A stretch of DNA of 64,000 nt from Citrus sinensis (GCF_022201045.2 NC_068558.1:2170001-2234000), one strand, 5' to 3'. Numbered from the stretch's first letter, positions 1 through 13,639 are shown. Notes: generated from the letters alone by a model not told the origin. A program made the numbers and translations.

Positions 1-711
1 GTTGGGGCAAGAACATGGAGTGTTACGAACTCTTTTGACTAGTCAACATTCACAGTGAGTGAAATTGTGAGTTTTTTTTTTTTTTTTTTGGTTCTCTCTC
101 GCTCTCTGTGTGTATATAGATTAATTTGATTTGATATAAATCATAAGCAAACAAGCTGAGGGTGATATCCAAAATAAAATAATAACATGTGGCATTGCGT
201 GTGGCGACTGACACAACACACGCTGGCTCAAAAAGCAAGCACATCGATCGATCTCGTGAGTTAATCTCAAGACATCAATTAAACACTTCTTCTACTTGGG
301 AACACAAATTAAATTTAAGAAAATATAATTAGACAGTATGGCGTTGGCGTATCTCGAGAGACTTGATTCTCTCTCTTTCTCGCGAGAACCCTATTTAAAT
401 ACCAGCTCTGCTCACTGCTTTCTCCCATGCAATTTGTCTTCTCTACTCCCCAATACCCACTACCTGTGTTCTCGTGCTCTCCCTCCCTCATATCTCCATA
501 ACTTAATTTTCTCCGGAACTCAATTTTATTATTTTCTTTAATTTATAGTTTCCTTTTATGCTCTGTGTTCATCAGGACACTAATTTTCTTGTATCTAGTT
601 AATTTACTAGCTTCTCTTTTGTCTATTGGAGTTCTATAGCTCTTCTTCGGGTTCTATTTATTTATTAACTCTGTATTTGAGATATATAGCAAATTAAAAA
701 TATTATATAAG
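1..711. other. 5' flank and leader of the PRE-type HLH gene
   Basis: There is no convincing gene before the HLH start. A TATA-like stretch (tatttaaat, about 393-401) sits some 310 bases upstream of the ATG at 712. The transcript probably begins near 420-430 with a pyrimidine-rich leader of about 280 bases. The open frame at 338-541 overlaps this promoter and leader, has no recognisable domain, and is taken as chance. Confidence 0.45.
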
Positions 712-1477
712 ATGTCCAGCAGAAGATCAAGATCAAGGCAATCAGGAAGCTCAAGGATCACTGATGATCAGATCAATGACCTTGTCTCCAAATTGCAACA
801 GCTTCTTCCTGAGCTTCGCAATAACCGCTCTGACAAGGTATATTTATATAGACGTGTACACTGCTGATATACTTCTCACTACTAATTTTCCAATTAGGGT
901 TTACGTGTAGCTATTTTGCTCGCTTCCCTCTTTTGTAAATTTCTTTGTAACAAGCAGAAAAGAACTTCGTGTTTATAGCTTGCCGGGATTTACTTGTTAA
1001 TTAGATAGTGAAAGAGTTTATTTACATCTCTCTCAATCTTGAGTTGATACTAACAAACAGATGAGCATTTAAAACCACCTTCGTGAAAAGAAATTACTTG
1101 TTTAAAACAGGAGTTTGATATTAAAAAAAAAAAAAAAATTCAACTGTTCTGCATTTTCAGACTTTAACTAAAAGAGGATGTACTTGGTACAAACAGAAAC
1201 CGGTTACCATATTTTAATTAAGATGTTCGTTAGGCTTAAGTTTAATTAGAAAGTGTTCATATATGGTGCTATATATATAAACTCGGTTTCTGCATACTGA
1301 AAGTAATTGATCACTGATAATGTGCAGGTTTCGGCGGGGAAGGTCTTACAAGAGACCTGCAACTACATTAGAAGCTTGCACAGAGAGGTAGATGATCTTA
1401 GCGAGAGACTGTCTGAGCTACTGGCAACTACTGACACTGCACAAGCTGCAATAATCCGGAGCTTACTCATGCAATAG
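712..1477 (+). CDS. PRE6: PRE-family atypical (non-DNA-binding) HLH protein, PRE6/KIDARI-like
   Basis: Two exons (712-837 and 1328-1477) join in phase 0 to give 91 residues, the usual size for this family. The N-terminus is Ser/Arg-rich ([14 protein letters not shown]). A helix-loop-helix follows: helix 1 around [18 protein letters not shown], a loop with the NNRSDK motif, and helix 2 around [19 protein letters not shown], ending in IIRSLLMQ. The basic DNA-contact region of true bHLH proteins is missing. In Arabidopsis, PRE proteins dimerise with inhibitory HLH proteins such as IBH1 and PAR1, and so promote cell elongation downstream of brassinosteroid, gibberellin and light. The family is certain. 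The exact paralogue (PRE6 versus PRE1-5) is judged from remembered N-terminal similarity and is less sure. The intron lies between the loop and helix 2. Confidence 0.93.
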
Positions 1478-2696
1478 ACCTGAATCCATACTAGTTCATT
1501 TTGTTTATGCAATTAATAGACAGCCAGTCCTCTATCTTCTTCATTTCTGTGCGTCTCCAGGTCTTTGTCAAGAGAGTGATATTTTGAACTTATGTAGTTG
1601 CAGTTGATCGCTTAGAGAGAATCTTTTTCTTTGCAAAGTTGTGTTTTGAGTAACGAATATAATAAAAAGTACTTCTGGCCTCAGACACAATGTTTCTCAA
1701 ATCTCTGCACATTGCATGTCCAAGTATGGCAAGGAGGATTCGTCCATATATATAGATAGATTGGGGCATTGTGTTTAGTACCTGCATGCCTTGTCTTTCC
1801 TTTTAAACATTCTTTTTATTTAACTTTTGAAGGTAGAGAAATGTAGAAGAAAAAGGACATGCCTCAATATTGAGCCCTACTCAAGGCTTAATCATTTTAA
1901 CTCACATTCTATTAATGGTGCTCAGGGGTTAGTTGAATAGCTAGCTATGTGAAAATTGAATATAAACTTGGTTCTTGATTCAAAACAGCCTCAGACATCT
2001 AATAGTCCAGATAAATTAAGTCTCAGCTTGGTTCAAAGTAGACACAAATTAACATCCAAGTTGCACTATATCTAATAAAATTAATTCAGGCACAAATACA
2101 TCTATGGGCACAAATCAGAAGGACAAAGGTTTATATAGCACATATGCATGGAGCAGGTTGCCACTTAGATCACTGCATCAAGTTTTGTTGGGGTTGGGCG
2201 GAGTATGGGTAAATGGGTATGGGTATTCCTGGCTCACGCACTCGAAACAGGTCGAAAAGCTGCAATGGGATAAGCGGCTTTGACTTTGTCTTTGTCCTCC
2301 AGTCAGATTTATAATGCATACAGGATAACAAACAATTCAATATCCATTGCGGTCTCCATGCGTGAAGAGCGTTCCATCACCAGATATACAATTTCTTTTT
2401 TTTGGGTAACCTTATTATTTATATATATCAATATACAGCAGGATCAAAATATCAAGTATTTGTAAAAGCGCATTGACGTTGTTGACTTTCTGAATATATG
2501 TGACGTATCAAACCATATGGGCTTAGAGATTATGAACGACAAGGACATTAATTAACTCCGACGATTCCATTTTGAACTTGAAGAATTGCATTTTATTAAT
2601 TTCCGATATATTTACCATCAACTTGATATTGAATATCCTTTTTCCCTGAAACTCATGCAAGCTAAGGTGAACATTATTCTAACACATGGTTATTTA

Positions 2697-2827
2697 GAAA
2701 AATGCTAAAGAGAGAGAAGAACGAGAGAAAATGTATTGAAAAGAAAGAGAGAGAAAGTGGGCTGGGTAGAGAGAGAAAGTAAAATTCTCTCATTTTCTCT
2801 TGTCTTTCTCTCTCTTTAGCATTGCTC
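2697..2827. mobile_element. Short inverted-repeat element (MITE-like), 131 bp
   Basis: The left end reads GAAAAATGCTAAAGAGAGAG and the reverse complement of the right end reads GAGCAATGCTAAAGAGAGAG. The similarity continues through GAGAAAATG for about 37 bases with few mismatches. The interior is GA-rich and has no coding capacity. The 9-base flanks (ggttattta and tattcatta) agree at only 5 of 9 positions, so a target duplication is either decayed or absent. Both ends place CTA at positions 9-11, like the elements at 30636, 39996 and 46268. Confidence 0.65.
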
Positions 2828-4263
2828 TATTCATTATTGTGCGAAGTGGGTCTATTTATGTGTGTGTGTGTGTGTGCAGTATTTAAAACTAATGTTCTTG
2901 CTCCTAATGCATTGCTCTTTTCCTATAAATTATTATTATCACCAAAAACTCAACTGAGTAATACTGTAGTTAATTATATAGTTACTAGATATTAATGTAC
3001 ATTCGAACTAATGTAGCATTATGTGCGTTATAATATTAAACTAAAGCTACACTTAGAAAGATCAGATACAAATAAAATTTTATCCTATCTAATGTGACAT
3101 ACAATATGATTCTCATATAATTTAATATGTGGCTGTAAGATTATTATATACGTAATTATGCATGTAATAATGTCACCTTATGCGTCCCATAATCCTATTA
3201 GTTAGTTTAAGTACAAACTTTGTATCTCTAATAAGAAAAATTGATTATAGTTTTTTTTTATTAAAGATGGTGGGCAAAGTTTAAATTGATTTTTAGGCCT
3301 TACCTCCAAGAGATTAATTTGGTTAGTTAGTTAAAGAAAGTTGTATGAAAAATTACTCGGTCAAACCCTAGGGAGGCTTTAAAGAAGGAGATGCTTATCC
3401 CGAATTAAGAAAAAGGTTTATTCTCACAATATCTTGAATCTCAACAATGATGTGGATGTCTCAACCATGCAAAACGGATGGTTCAATTTTATAATGAGTG
3501 GAGCTATTAGCATAATATCTTATTAAAACCCCACTTATATATTTACAAATTTATCATTACATAAACTCTGTTCTTTAACGATTCAAAGGTCTGCAAGTTT
3601 GTAACAGAATCTACAGTTTTTAATATTAAAAAAAAGAGTTTTTGAACTAAAAAAATATTATCCAAAAATAGAATATTAAAACAATAAACAAATATATGGA
3701 ACATAATGGCAAAAAAAACATGTTTGATTTTAATGCCTTTCATTTTGCCATCATGGCGAGTGATGAAGTTTTACTTTCATTTCCAAGCTTACTAGAAAAA
3801 GAAATGGAAAAGAAAAGAAAATCATGAGTAACTCGATCATTCTCACCAAATCTTAATTTCTTTTTTTTTTTTCAAAATTACGATTGCAATGATTGCAAAG
3901 TTCAAATTTGTTCATCATCATGGGGAGTTGATGGGGAGAGAGCTAATAGAAGATAAAGAGAGAGAAAAACAAATGAGAGAGAGAAATAAACTTATGAAGA
4001 GAAAGAAAGATAAAAGGGTACTAATAAGCGTGTAGATCAGCTGACATAGAGTTGTTCTAACTTGATCAAAATCTTCGGTTTGAGGCTTGAGAATGAAGTT
4101 ACATTAAAATATTTGTTGGAAGAGTTTTGCTGCCCTAGTGATCCTACATTCCTACCTGGCTTGAATCTGGATTAGTTGGGGCTCAATATAGTTTTCAGAT
4201 ATCATATGGTTTAATACACCGAGAAAATATAAAAGGGCTACAAACTTTTTAGGAATTTACTTA

Positions 4264-5182
4264 ATAAAAAATGGGAAATTTGTAACCTACCCCCAAATAA
4301 ATTGACATTTTGCACCGCGTCCCCAACAAATTTGACTTGTTGCACTGCGCACCCAACAAATTTGACTTGTTGCACTGCGCACCCAAAAAAATTGACATTT
4401 TTGCACCACGCCCCCAATTCCGTTATTTTCTCAGTTAAGTTTAACGGCTCCGTTTAACTTTTGATTGAATGACAAAAATGCCCCTCTATGTAAAAAAACA
4501 AAATTTTTAGCTCATTTAATTTTTTAAGGTTTTTTGTTTCAATTGCAATAAAAAAAAAACAATTCTTCTTACATGTTCATTGTCACCACTATTATTTTTT
4601 CTTTAATTTTTTAAAGATTTTTTTTCAATTTTAATAAAAAAAATTCTTGTTACATGTACATTTGTCACCACTATTATTTTCCTTTAATTTTTTTAAAGAT
4701 CTTTATTTCAATTGCAATAAAAAAAATTTCTTGTTACACGTACATTGTCACCACTATTATTTTTTCTTTAATTTTTTAAAGATTTTTATTTCAATTTTAA
4801 TAAAAAAAATTCTTGTTACATGTACATTTATCACCACTATTATTTTCCTTTAATTTTTTAAAGATTTTTATTTTAATTGTAATTAAAAAATTTCTTGTTA
4901 CATGTACATTGTCACCACTATTATTTTTCCTTTAATTTTTTAAAGATTTTTATTTTAATTACAATAAAGAGAATTCCCATTAAAATTAATTTAAGGAATA
5001 AACTTCCAATTTTACCCCTCCACCGTTAAACTTAACTGAGAAAGTAACGGAATTGGGGGCGTGGTACAAAAATGTCAATTTTTTTGGGTGCGGGTGCGCA
5101 GTGCAACAAGTCAAATTTGTTGGGGACGCGGTGCAAAATGTCAATTTATTTGGGGGTAGGTTACAAATTTCCCATAAAAAAT
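4264..5182. mobile_element. 901-bp Mutator-like non-autonomous element with long inverted arms and a 9-bp target duplication
   Basis: The element spans 4273-5173. It is flanked by exact 9-base direct repeats ataaaaaat (4264-4272 and 5174-5182). It starts GGGAAATTTGTAACCTACCC and ends with the exact reverse complement. The inverted arms extend about 140-180 bases to a shared ttaagtttaacgg segment. The left arm carries one extra copy of a unit of about 31-34 bases (caacaaatttgacttgttgc then actgcgcaccc) relative to the right arm. The core is an AT-rich tandem array. No transposase is encoded. A 9-bp duplication with long inverted arms is the classic Mutator-superfamily signature. The family itself was not recognised by name. 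Confidence 0.88.
4500..4980. repeat. Tandem array, about 82-83-bp unit, 5-6 copies
   Basis: The phrase gtcaccactattatt recurs at about 4582, 4664, 4747, 4830 and 4911, a spacing of 81-83 bases. Each unit also holds a ttaattttttaaagattttt segment and a ttcttgttacatgtacat segment. The array lies wholly inside the element at 4273-5173. Copies differ by small A/T length changes and point substitutions, so they are not recent perfect duplicates. Confidence 0.85.
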
Positions 5183-8100
5183 TACAGTAACTTTTGGAAT
5201 TAAAATTGAAGTCATAAGGACTTTTTAATTTGTAAATAATTTCAATGAGGTAGGAAAAGATAAAGGGTTTAGGAGATATTTGAAGGAGTGGCAACTGCCA
5301 ATAATAAACTGTTTTATAATAATGTTCCAATAAAAGAATAACGTGGCTGTTATAAAAAGGTAGTGTGGATTTATTATGGCCCATCTCTTTCTAGTCAAGC
5401 CCACTCAATGGATTTAGGAATTCGAGTTTCAATTTCTCATCTAATTGGGCCTATGGGCTTCATCAGTTCAAGTGTGTGTATCGCTTGTTGATGCTTTGAG
5501 TTTCTACCTGTTATTCGAGTATTTATGTAAATACACATATAAAAATACACATAAATACACAAATGCACATATAAAAATAATAATTCGAGTTTCTACTTGT
5601 TACTAAGGGATGAAAATGTTATTTTGTTCTTTTATTATAATTTATATGTGTATTTATGTAATACATTATGAATTATTTTTTTAATATATGATTTTGTGTC
5701 TTTTTTAGTGTTCATTAAGTAAAATAATAATTTCATGTAATCTGAGACTTCAAACAAATAAACAGATGTCAAATTTGGATTCTGAAGGTTATCGAGGTGG
5801 ATCAACGCCTTTTGTTGTAAAAGTAAAACTTGCTTATTATGTTAGGTGTGAAAATTGTAAGTAAAACTTGTCAAATGTACGGCTATGAAATAATGGGCTC
5901 TGTTCATGTCTGTAGTGGGAATTGATTATGAGCTAGTATAAATGTTTGTAGTTGCCATCACTTTCTCTACACTTTTCTTCACTTCTTTCTCTTAAAATTC
6001 TCCTCTTCATCTCTTATAAATACTCTTCTTTAATATTCTGTAAATTATTTTCATAATAAATTTAGTTTTATTTTCAATTTTAGTTGTTGTATTTTTTATT
6101 ATGCATAATTTAATTTTAACAAAAAAATTGTACTGTACTTAATAATAATAGTTAGAATAAGGTGAAACTCTTAGTATAAAAATACGATTTAACTAAATTA
6201 TATTTTTAAGGATATAAATTAAATTATTTTCTACTTAATTTTATCCATAATTTAATTTTAAAATTTTAATTTATTGTAGACAAATAAAGAAGTTTGGCAC
6301 AATAAATTCTAAATATCTTAGTATAAAGTGTAGTAAAATGGTATTTCGACTTATTGTAGTCAAGTTGAATTTTGGCACACTAAGTACTTAATCCATAATA
6401 AAATTAATATAATTTAATGACAATTTATTTAATTAATATTTTACACAATAAGTTTAAATAAAAATGATAAAAATAATTTATTTAAATTATATGCACCACT
6501 ACAAGTGGATTCATAACCCTAACGAATTTATTTCTATAATTTTCTCTTTAATTAAACAACGTGTATTTAAATTATATTTCTAGTTCTTAGATGATTTAAA
6601 GGGAATTAACAAATTAAATCTTTTCCTCATATATCAACTTTGAACTTACTAAGTTATATTATAACTATACACTTCTATAATTAGGATATATAAATCACTT
6701 TTGAGTTACGTCAAATCATCAACTTTTAACATGTTCGAGCTAAATTATTATTGCACTACAATGCTACTTATAATTAACTCATAATCAAAGTAGCTTCTGT
6801 GACAAGACAGAAATGTTGAGATGGTAAAAGATTGAAAAACAAAAGATTTTGAATGAGTAGAATATTATTGAATACAGTATGAAAAACAACACCAGGTTTT
6901 AAGGCTCTTTTAAACTAACTCCAAATAACGCAAATTTATTAAAATAAATAAATATGAATTATTATTATTATTATTGTATAATAAAATTCTACCAATTGAA
7001 AATAAGGAAGGCAAAATAAACGGCACTTAAATCTGATGTCTAAAAAATGATCAAAATTCTAATAAGTAATAAGAAAATTAATAAAACTTTACAGAACAAC
7101 GGCGAAAGAAATAAAGAAATAAAGGTTTCTGAGTACGTATAATTCAAATTACGTCATTAAAAAAAATATCCTACTTATTGTATGCTGCATGCAACTATTC
7201 CACGTCGTTCTCAAGCGAAAAAGTAGCGTCTGGTTAACCACCACCACTCCCCTTCATTAATTAGTTAATAATTTTCGATGTCAATTTTGATACCCTTTTT
7301 TCCAAGTCAAGTCGCTGTTTACACTTTACACACGTGTTTTGATCTCTTGGAATCTTTACGGCTTCAAAAATCGAATTCACATATCAAAATAAGACTTATT
7401 TTAATAATAAGTAAGTAAAGCTCTCTAAGTAAACGGCTAGTGCTCATGGTCAACTGGTTTCTCTAAGAATGTATAATTAATTTGATATTCTTGAGCATTT
7501 GGACCGACCAAAATGGGCAAATGTGTTCAAGATGCTGTGGGCTAATAATTTGAACCACAAATGAGGTGAGAGCTGGCATGGCATGGCGACCACATGGGAT
7601 TACACATTTTTGACCCACTGGCCCCACTCTTTTATGCGTGGAATTTTGTGGACCCCACTTTGCTATTATTAATATGCTATCATTGCATTTGCATAGGACT
7701 GTTATTAATTCAACTCAAATGCCGTTTGTATTTAGCGTAACCTCCAACCCTCTTCCTTCAGCCTCCCTTAATTTTGATTTGGACACCTCAAGTTCACGAA
7801 TCTGACATTTCCCTTCCCCACGAACTCCGTTGCATGTTACACGGCACAAACTTTCCAGGGTCATAAACGTCTTATCGCAATATCTGTATTTACGTAATAA
7901 CCACTCATATCTCCCCTATTTACAATCTAACCATCATCGTGATCCTCAAAAAAATTTATTTCCAATTAAACTATAATTACCATGCAACCATGCGAGCTAG
8001 CTAACGCGATTTCGAACTTCTTGTTCCCCTTTTTAACCTTCAAAGTCAGTGCGGAGTTTCGAAAACGGCTAAAATCTAGGAAAAAAGATTAGTTAAAATA

Positions 8101-8397
8101 ATTACCAACTTGCTGTCATCTTGAAACAACCCGAGGGCATTTACGTCACATAAAAATCACTGAAAACAAATTAAGTTGCCACCAACGCTGCAACACATTT
8201 TCCTTCGTTATTTGTAGTGTTTATAAATTATAAAACACATGACCATGAAAATTCCTCAATAATCTGTTCTTTTATTTGTGTATTCATGGAGGAAGAGGAG
8301 GCAAGCAATGAAGAACATGTAGCATGGCTCTGGCTTGATCTATGAGATCTTGTTTTTACAAAACTGTTAGGTGGGAATCATCTTGTTTTCTGTTTCA

Positions 8398-11300
8398 ATG
8401 GGCAATTGCTATAGTTGGAAGAAAGTGGACGCTTCTTTGAGTTCTCATGCAACTTCTGGTAATATTTCTTTCTTTGTTTTGTTATTTATGATTACATGCA
8501 GTCAGTTTTGATGCTCTTTTTGTCTTTAAAGTTTCATCTTGGTTTTCAAAATGGGACCTTGTGTTCATGTTTATTTGGAAGGTTGCGCTTTTCTTTGCGT
8601 GTTGATTTAGTTTCTTGCTCAAGTCTCGTCGCGGCTTTAAGCGAATGGGGTTTGTTTTATAAATGAGGATTCTACGTGGGCTTATGGAAATTGGATGTGT
8701 TTTGGCTTAGGTGCCTGATTAATTTGTTCTTGTTTATGTTCTCTGTTGAGCTTTCTATTTTGGAGTTTGTAGCAATTTGCCATTTTAGAGTACGATTGAA
8801 GTTAAAAGTGGAGTTTCTTGGCGGGTTATGTTGGGAATTGGCGCTTTTTTTTTTAATTTTTAAACATGAACTTTATGTGGTCTGTTTTACGATTGAGAAC
8901 AAAATCTTTGATCGATACTTGGGAAACAGTCCATACTTTGAGCACTAGGCAGTAGGACACCATTCCATGATAATGAGTATGGGATGCCCTCTATCTGTAT
9001 AGCAAGGCAATAGTTTCTCCAGCAGTTGACTGGTCTCCAGTGTGAACATGTTGTCTCACATTCATATTTTATATATGAAAACCATATGAAGTACTTCAAA
9101 CTGACCGGTGTACTTCAATTTGATGGGTTTATCTGGTAATTGTTCTAGAATTGTATTATGGACCTCTTAAACTCCGTTCATGGGGGGTTTTATTGTTATT
9201 TTGGGTCCTAAACAAGAGAATTTTGACGGATATATACAATTGTATCATTCAGATTGTTGTTGCCAATTTGAGCGGTTTGGTTGTTAGTGGGTACTTTGGT
9301 GGAAAATGTTCAATTGATTACCAGAAATTACTTGTTTAGTTGTATCTCTGTGGTGTAGTAGGATGGCTGTTTTATGATCATATATATAGCACCTTTTCGA
9401 TCTCTCAGAGTAAAAGTTGATAAATTGATAATATATATGATTCTCGAAGAGAAGATGTATTTATAGAGAAAAGCATGCTGATATATTAATTACTTATTTT
9501 ATCTGAATAATTGAGGACTGATGATAACTACAATGTTACACATTACCTTATAAATCTGTCTGAGAATGCCAGTACATGCACTTAAGGGTGATGTATGGTC
9601 AACATTGAATAAGAAAAAAGAAGTGTAAAGTATCTAAAGCATCTAACAAATATTGGGTAACAATTCGAGGCATCAAGATAATAATTTTGAAAGATTCTAG
9701 TTTTTGAAGAAATGACTTGTACTAAGAAAGTGCATTCCATATTGGGTAAACTGGAAGACCTACTTGGTTTAGACACATTCAGTAAATGAGCATTAAAATC
9801 AATAAGACAGCGAGATTTAGTGAGAATGTGGCATGGATCAATGAAGAGAAATGGTGCTAACAGGGCAAAAACAACAATGGTCATGACAACATGGTGGTCT
9901 TTTGTGGAAAATGGTAATGATTGTGGTGACAATATATGATGAAAGGGATCTGGATAGTGTACTTTTGTGCAATGGCAATGACATCTAGCAATTTGAATTT
10001 CTTTCCTTTACTCATTTTTTGATTTCTGAGACTGTTGTGTCCACAATTATTATTTTATATTGTTAACATTGAAATAAATCTTTAAACACAGTAATTATTG
10101 CTGTCAAACCGATTATCATGGAGATTAGAAAAGCCCTGTTTGTTGTTGAAATCCATGAAAAGAGAAACTATGTTTGGCAGTTCTTTTCTTCTCTTATTCT
10201 TCTGATTCTCTTTCTTTGTGAGGGTGATTCATGTAGAGGCTCTTATGTTGCTTTGCGTAGAAGTGGTGCTGTAAATTTTTGTAATTTGTTTCACATCAGA
10301 TACAAAAGAAGAAAATTGGATTAGTATAGTAATTTAGATCTGTTTTCCTTTCATTTCTTGTATTCATGTACCAATGAAATATACCTTTTATTATTTGGTA
10401 AGTACACTCAATAACCTTAACTCAGAGATAGTCATGTTCGCTTGTCTCTGTCTGTTTGGATTGAGGGTGGATGTATGGCTAGTTTATGTGACAGTGTTTG
10501 GTTTCCTTAGTGTTTGAGTTTCTTTGTAAATGTAGGATTTATTATGACATGAAGTAATGACTTCAGGAATCAGGATAGCAGAAAAACACAGCTAAAAATT
10601 TGTTCTGGGTTGCATTATAAGAGTGCAAATGTGGAATCTGATGTGAATGTTCATTGCTGATTTTGAATTGAGCAACGAAGGTGCCAATCATTACAGGGGG
10701 GTGTTCTCTTGACATTGTAGCATGGAAAATTTTGCTTATAGCTGGCACATTTGTATTGAACTCACTTCACGTAGCATGCCATGTGTTATGCTTTAAGAAT
10801 TCCAGATATATTTTACATGTCTTGATATGAAATATTTTCTTTATATACTTGTGCCAATGCATGTCTTTTGCTTGGTGATTTCATAATGCTTTATTCTCAG
10901 TGAATGCCTGCTGTTTATAAATAAATGTAATGACAATATATTCTCTTTCATTTCAGGAGATACTAAACTTCCTGATAAAAATGGCAATTTTTCAATGGCT
11001 TCAAGTCTGAAAACAAATAAAAGTGAGAAGCGTCCGTCTGGAAATTTCTCTATGCCAAGAACTGAGTGTGACATATTATCATGCCCTAATCTAAAAGCCT
11101 TCACATTTAGTGAGCTCAAGAATGCTACTAGAAATTTCCGTCCTGATAGCCTCATTGGGGAAGGAGGGTTTGGCTATGTTTACAAAGGATGGATTGATGA
11201 GCATACCCTTGAGGCTGCAAGGCCAGGAGTTGGAATGGTCATTGCAGTCAAGAAGCTTAAACCTGAAGGTTTTCAGGGTCACAAGGAGTGGCTGGTATAT

Positions 11301-13639
11301 TGTTATTGATATTATCTCCAAATCCTTCTCCTTTCTTTATCTACGTGGCATGGTTGATTTATTAACTCCATGTTGTTTGCAGTCTGAAGTTAACTACCTC
11401 GGTCAGCTTCACCATCCAAATTTGGTCAAACTTATTGGATTCTGCCTCGATGGGGAAAATCGGCTTTTGGTCTATGAGTATATGCCTAAAGGCAGCCTGG
11501 AAAATCATCTATTTAGAAGTAAGCAGTGTTTTATGTCAATAGAACGTTCGGCACACTGTTCTGTGTTTCTATCATATTTAGTGCCTTTATTCTGAGTTCT
11601 TGTCAGCATATTGGCTAAATTAATACACAAGTCGGCAAGTGATTGTTTTGACATCTTTTGATTGCTGATGCTAATCCTGCAAGAGTATGCATCTTTCTTC
11701 CTTGAATTGAAATCGGTCTTGTTTGCAGGGGGTGCTCGACCTCTTCCATGGACACTAAGGATCAAAGTTGCCATAGGTGCTGCTCGAGGTCTCTCCTTTT
11801 TGCATGAAGCTGAACAGCAAGTTATATACCGGGATTTCAAAGCTTCAAATATCCTCTTAGATTCTGTAAGTTAAATAGTTGGTTAGATTAAGTATGTTAA
11901 TTAGGAAGAGTATCAATGCTTCTTTATGCCTTGAAGCAGGTTAAGGAATGATTTTAGCTTATAGTGGAGTGTAGGACAGGCCTTAGATGTTTAGCATCGC
12001 AGCTCAAGCTTCAGACATTCAGAACTTATGAAACTGGTATATTCAATTCAGAAGGGAAATATGTACGAAAAAAAAGTGGGAAAATAGGTTGATAAGTTAT
12101 ATCCTTTTCTCCTGTTCAAATTCAATCCTTGTTGACACATCTCAATTTGTGTTAATTTGGTTGAAGCCATATATGTATCAAGGATCTATTTTGGTATTGG
12201 AGATCATCTAATATCTATAACAAAATTTTACAGCTTTGATTATGCTGCCATGGATACAGGAATTTAATGCGAAGCTTTCAGACTTTGGCTTGGCAAAAGC
12301 AGGTCCCACAGGTGATCGTACTCATGTTTCTACTCAAGTTATGGGAACTCGAGGTTATGCTGCTCCAGAATATCTTGCTACAGGTTTGAATATCTGCACT
12401 GTAATAACACTTTCATTTCCCATATTTTTTCTATGTATATGCTATCAGATTGGTCATTTAGTAAATTACTTTAAAAGCTCTTAAGAGAGTAGTGAGACAG
12501 AGTGACTAACTGAGCTGCTAATTGCGGTTTAAATTGGAGATGAAATTTATAGCTGTGAATATATGATTGTAGCAATAACATTACATAAATTGGCAAAGGA
12601 ACGTTTACGTGTGCAGTTGGCACCTCGATTTTAGTCTCTTAAACTAATGTTGACTGTTTCAAAGGAAATACCGAAATAATGATAAGTTAATGAAATCATC
12701 TTGATCAAACTCTTATCCAAGTTTTGAACAAGTAGAATTCTATTACACTTGTAATCAGGTAGTTGAACTTCAATGATATTCTCACTCTGCATTGAGATAC
12801 ATGCGCATGTACTTTTGCCATTTAAGAATTCTCTACATCTACATCCTAGTTGTTGAATCCATTTTAAAAGATGATTCTGGTTTACTGATCACCATTTTTA
12901 TTATCTTGAGCTTATGCCTCACAACAGTTAAACTTTCTAGTCAATGACCAAGTTTTTACCCTTTTTTCCTGGCCCCACTGTCTCTTTCTGAAGAGTTTGT
13001 AGCAGAAGTGTGATTACCAAATAACATGATTCCCTTGTGAAATCCGAGCAACTGTTTAGATATTGTTTTTGCAACGGTATACTGAATATAAACCTGAACT
13101 GTTGAGCAGGTCGACTTACTGCTAAGTGTGACGTCTATAGCTTTGGGGTTGTGTTGTTGGAACTCCTCTCAGGCCGCCGGGCAGTAGATAAAACTAGAGT
13201 CGGTGCAGAGCAGAATCTGGTGGATTGGGCAAAACCTTATCTGGGTGATAGGCGCAAGTTGTTCAGGATAATGGATATCAAGTTGGAGGGCCAGTACCCA
13301 CAGAAAGGAGCTTATATGGTAGCCATCCTTGCATTACAATGCATCAGCGAGGCCAAGGTCCGGCCATCAATGTCTGAAGTTTTATCAGCTCTAGAGCAAC
13401 TCCCTCCCCCTAGAGATCCAGCCAGCCCCTCAAATTCGGATCCACAAGTGATCTACAGTCCTCACGTAAAGTCTCCAATGAGACCCAATTCTCCTCACCT
13501 AAAGTCCCATTTGAGGAACAACTATGATTCCCCTGTGAATATGTCCCCCCGCTCCCCGCTCCCACCCCATATGAAGTCACCCATTCTGAAATCCCCGCGG
13601 GGAAGATGTTTTTCCAGTCAGCTAGTGACTTCAGTGTAA
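8398..13639 (+). CDS. Receptor-like cytoplasmic kinase, subfamily VII (PBL type)
   Basis: Six exons (8398-8458, 10957-11294, 11383-11518, 11729-11865, 12260-12383, 13110-13639) give 441 residues with every junction in frame. The N-terminus MGNCYSW has Gly2 for myristoylation and Cys4 for palmitoylation, implying plasma-membrane attachment. The kinase domain shows the glycine loop GEGGFGYV (about 88-95), the VAIK-type lysine in VIAVKKL (Lys119), the catalytic YRDFKASN (Asp214), DFG (Asp232) and an activation segment ending TRGYAAPEY. The arginine before Asp214 makes it an RD kinase. It ends in a roughly 70-residue Pro/Ser-rich tail with repeated SP motifs, longer than in most relatives. RLCK-VII kinases relay signals from immune and developmental receptor kinases. 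Intron 1 is about 2.5 kb. The particular PBL orthologue was not identified. Confidence 0.93.

Larger units (their letters stand above)
1478..8397. other. Long AT-rich intergenic region with transposable elements
   Basis: About 6.9 kb without a supportable gene. It contains the short inverted-repeat element at 2697-2827 and the 901-bp element at 4273-5173, both listed separately. A GA-rich tract lies at about 3935-4020. An inverted pair, ttatgtaaatacacatataa (about 5524) against ttatatgtgtatttatgtaa (about 5640), encloses roughly 110 bases. The stretch from 5600 to 7400 is very AT-rich, with scattered short ORFs that look like chance. The last few hundred bases should hold the promoter and leader of the kinase gene. 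Confidence 0.6.

Noticed and set aside
338-541. 67-residue ORF upstream of the HLH gene
   Set aside because: It overlaps the TATA-like box and pyrimidine-rich leader of the HLH gene, and its composition is typical of UTR sequence.
4986-5384. 132-residue minus-strand ORF with a repeated LTFCTASPTNLTCCTA-like pattern
   Set aside because: It is read from the inverted arm of the transposable element at 4273-5173. The repeats are those of the arm, not protein repeats, and it has no start context or domain.
8676-10324. Several ORFs of 60-120 residues on both strands
   Set aside because: They lie inside the 2.5-kb first intron of the kinase gene, show no domain and are not conserved-looking.
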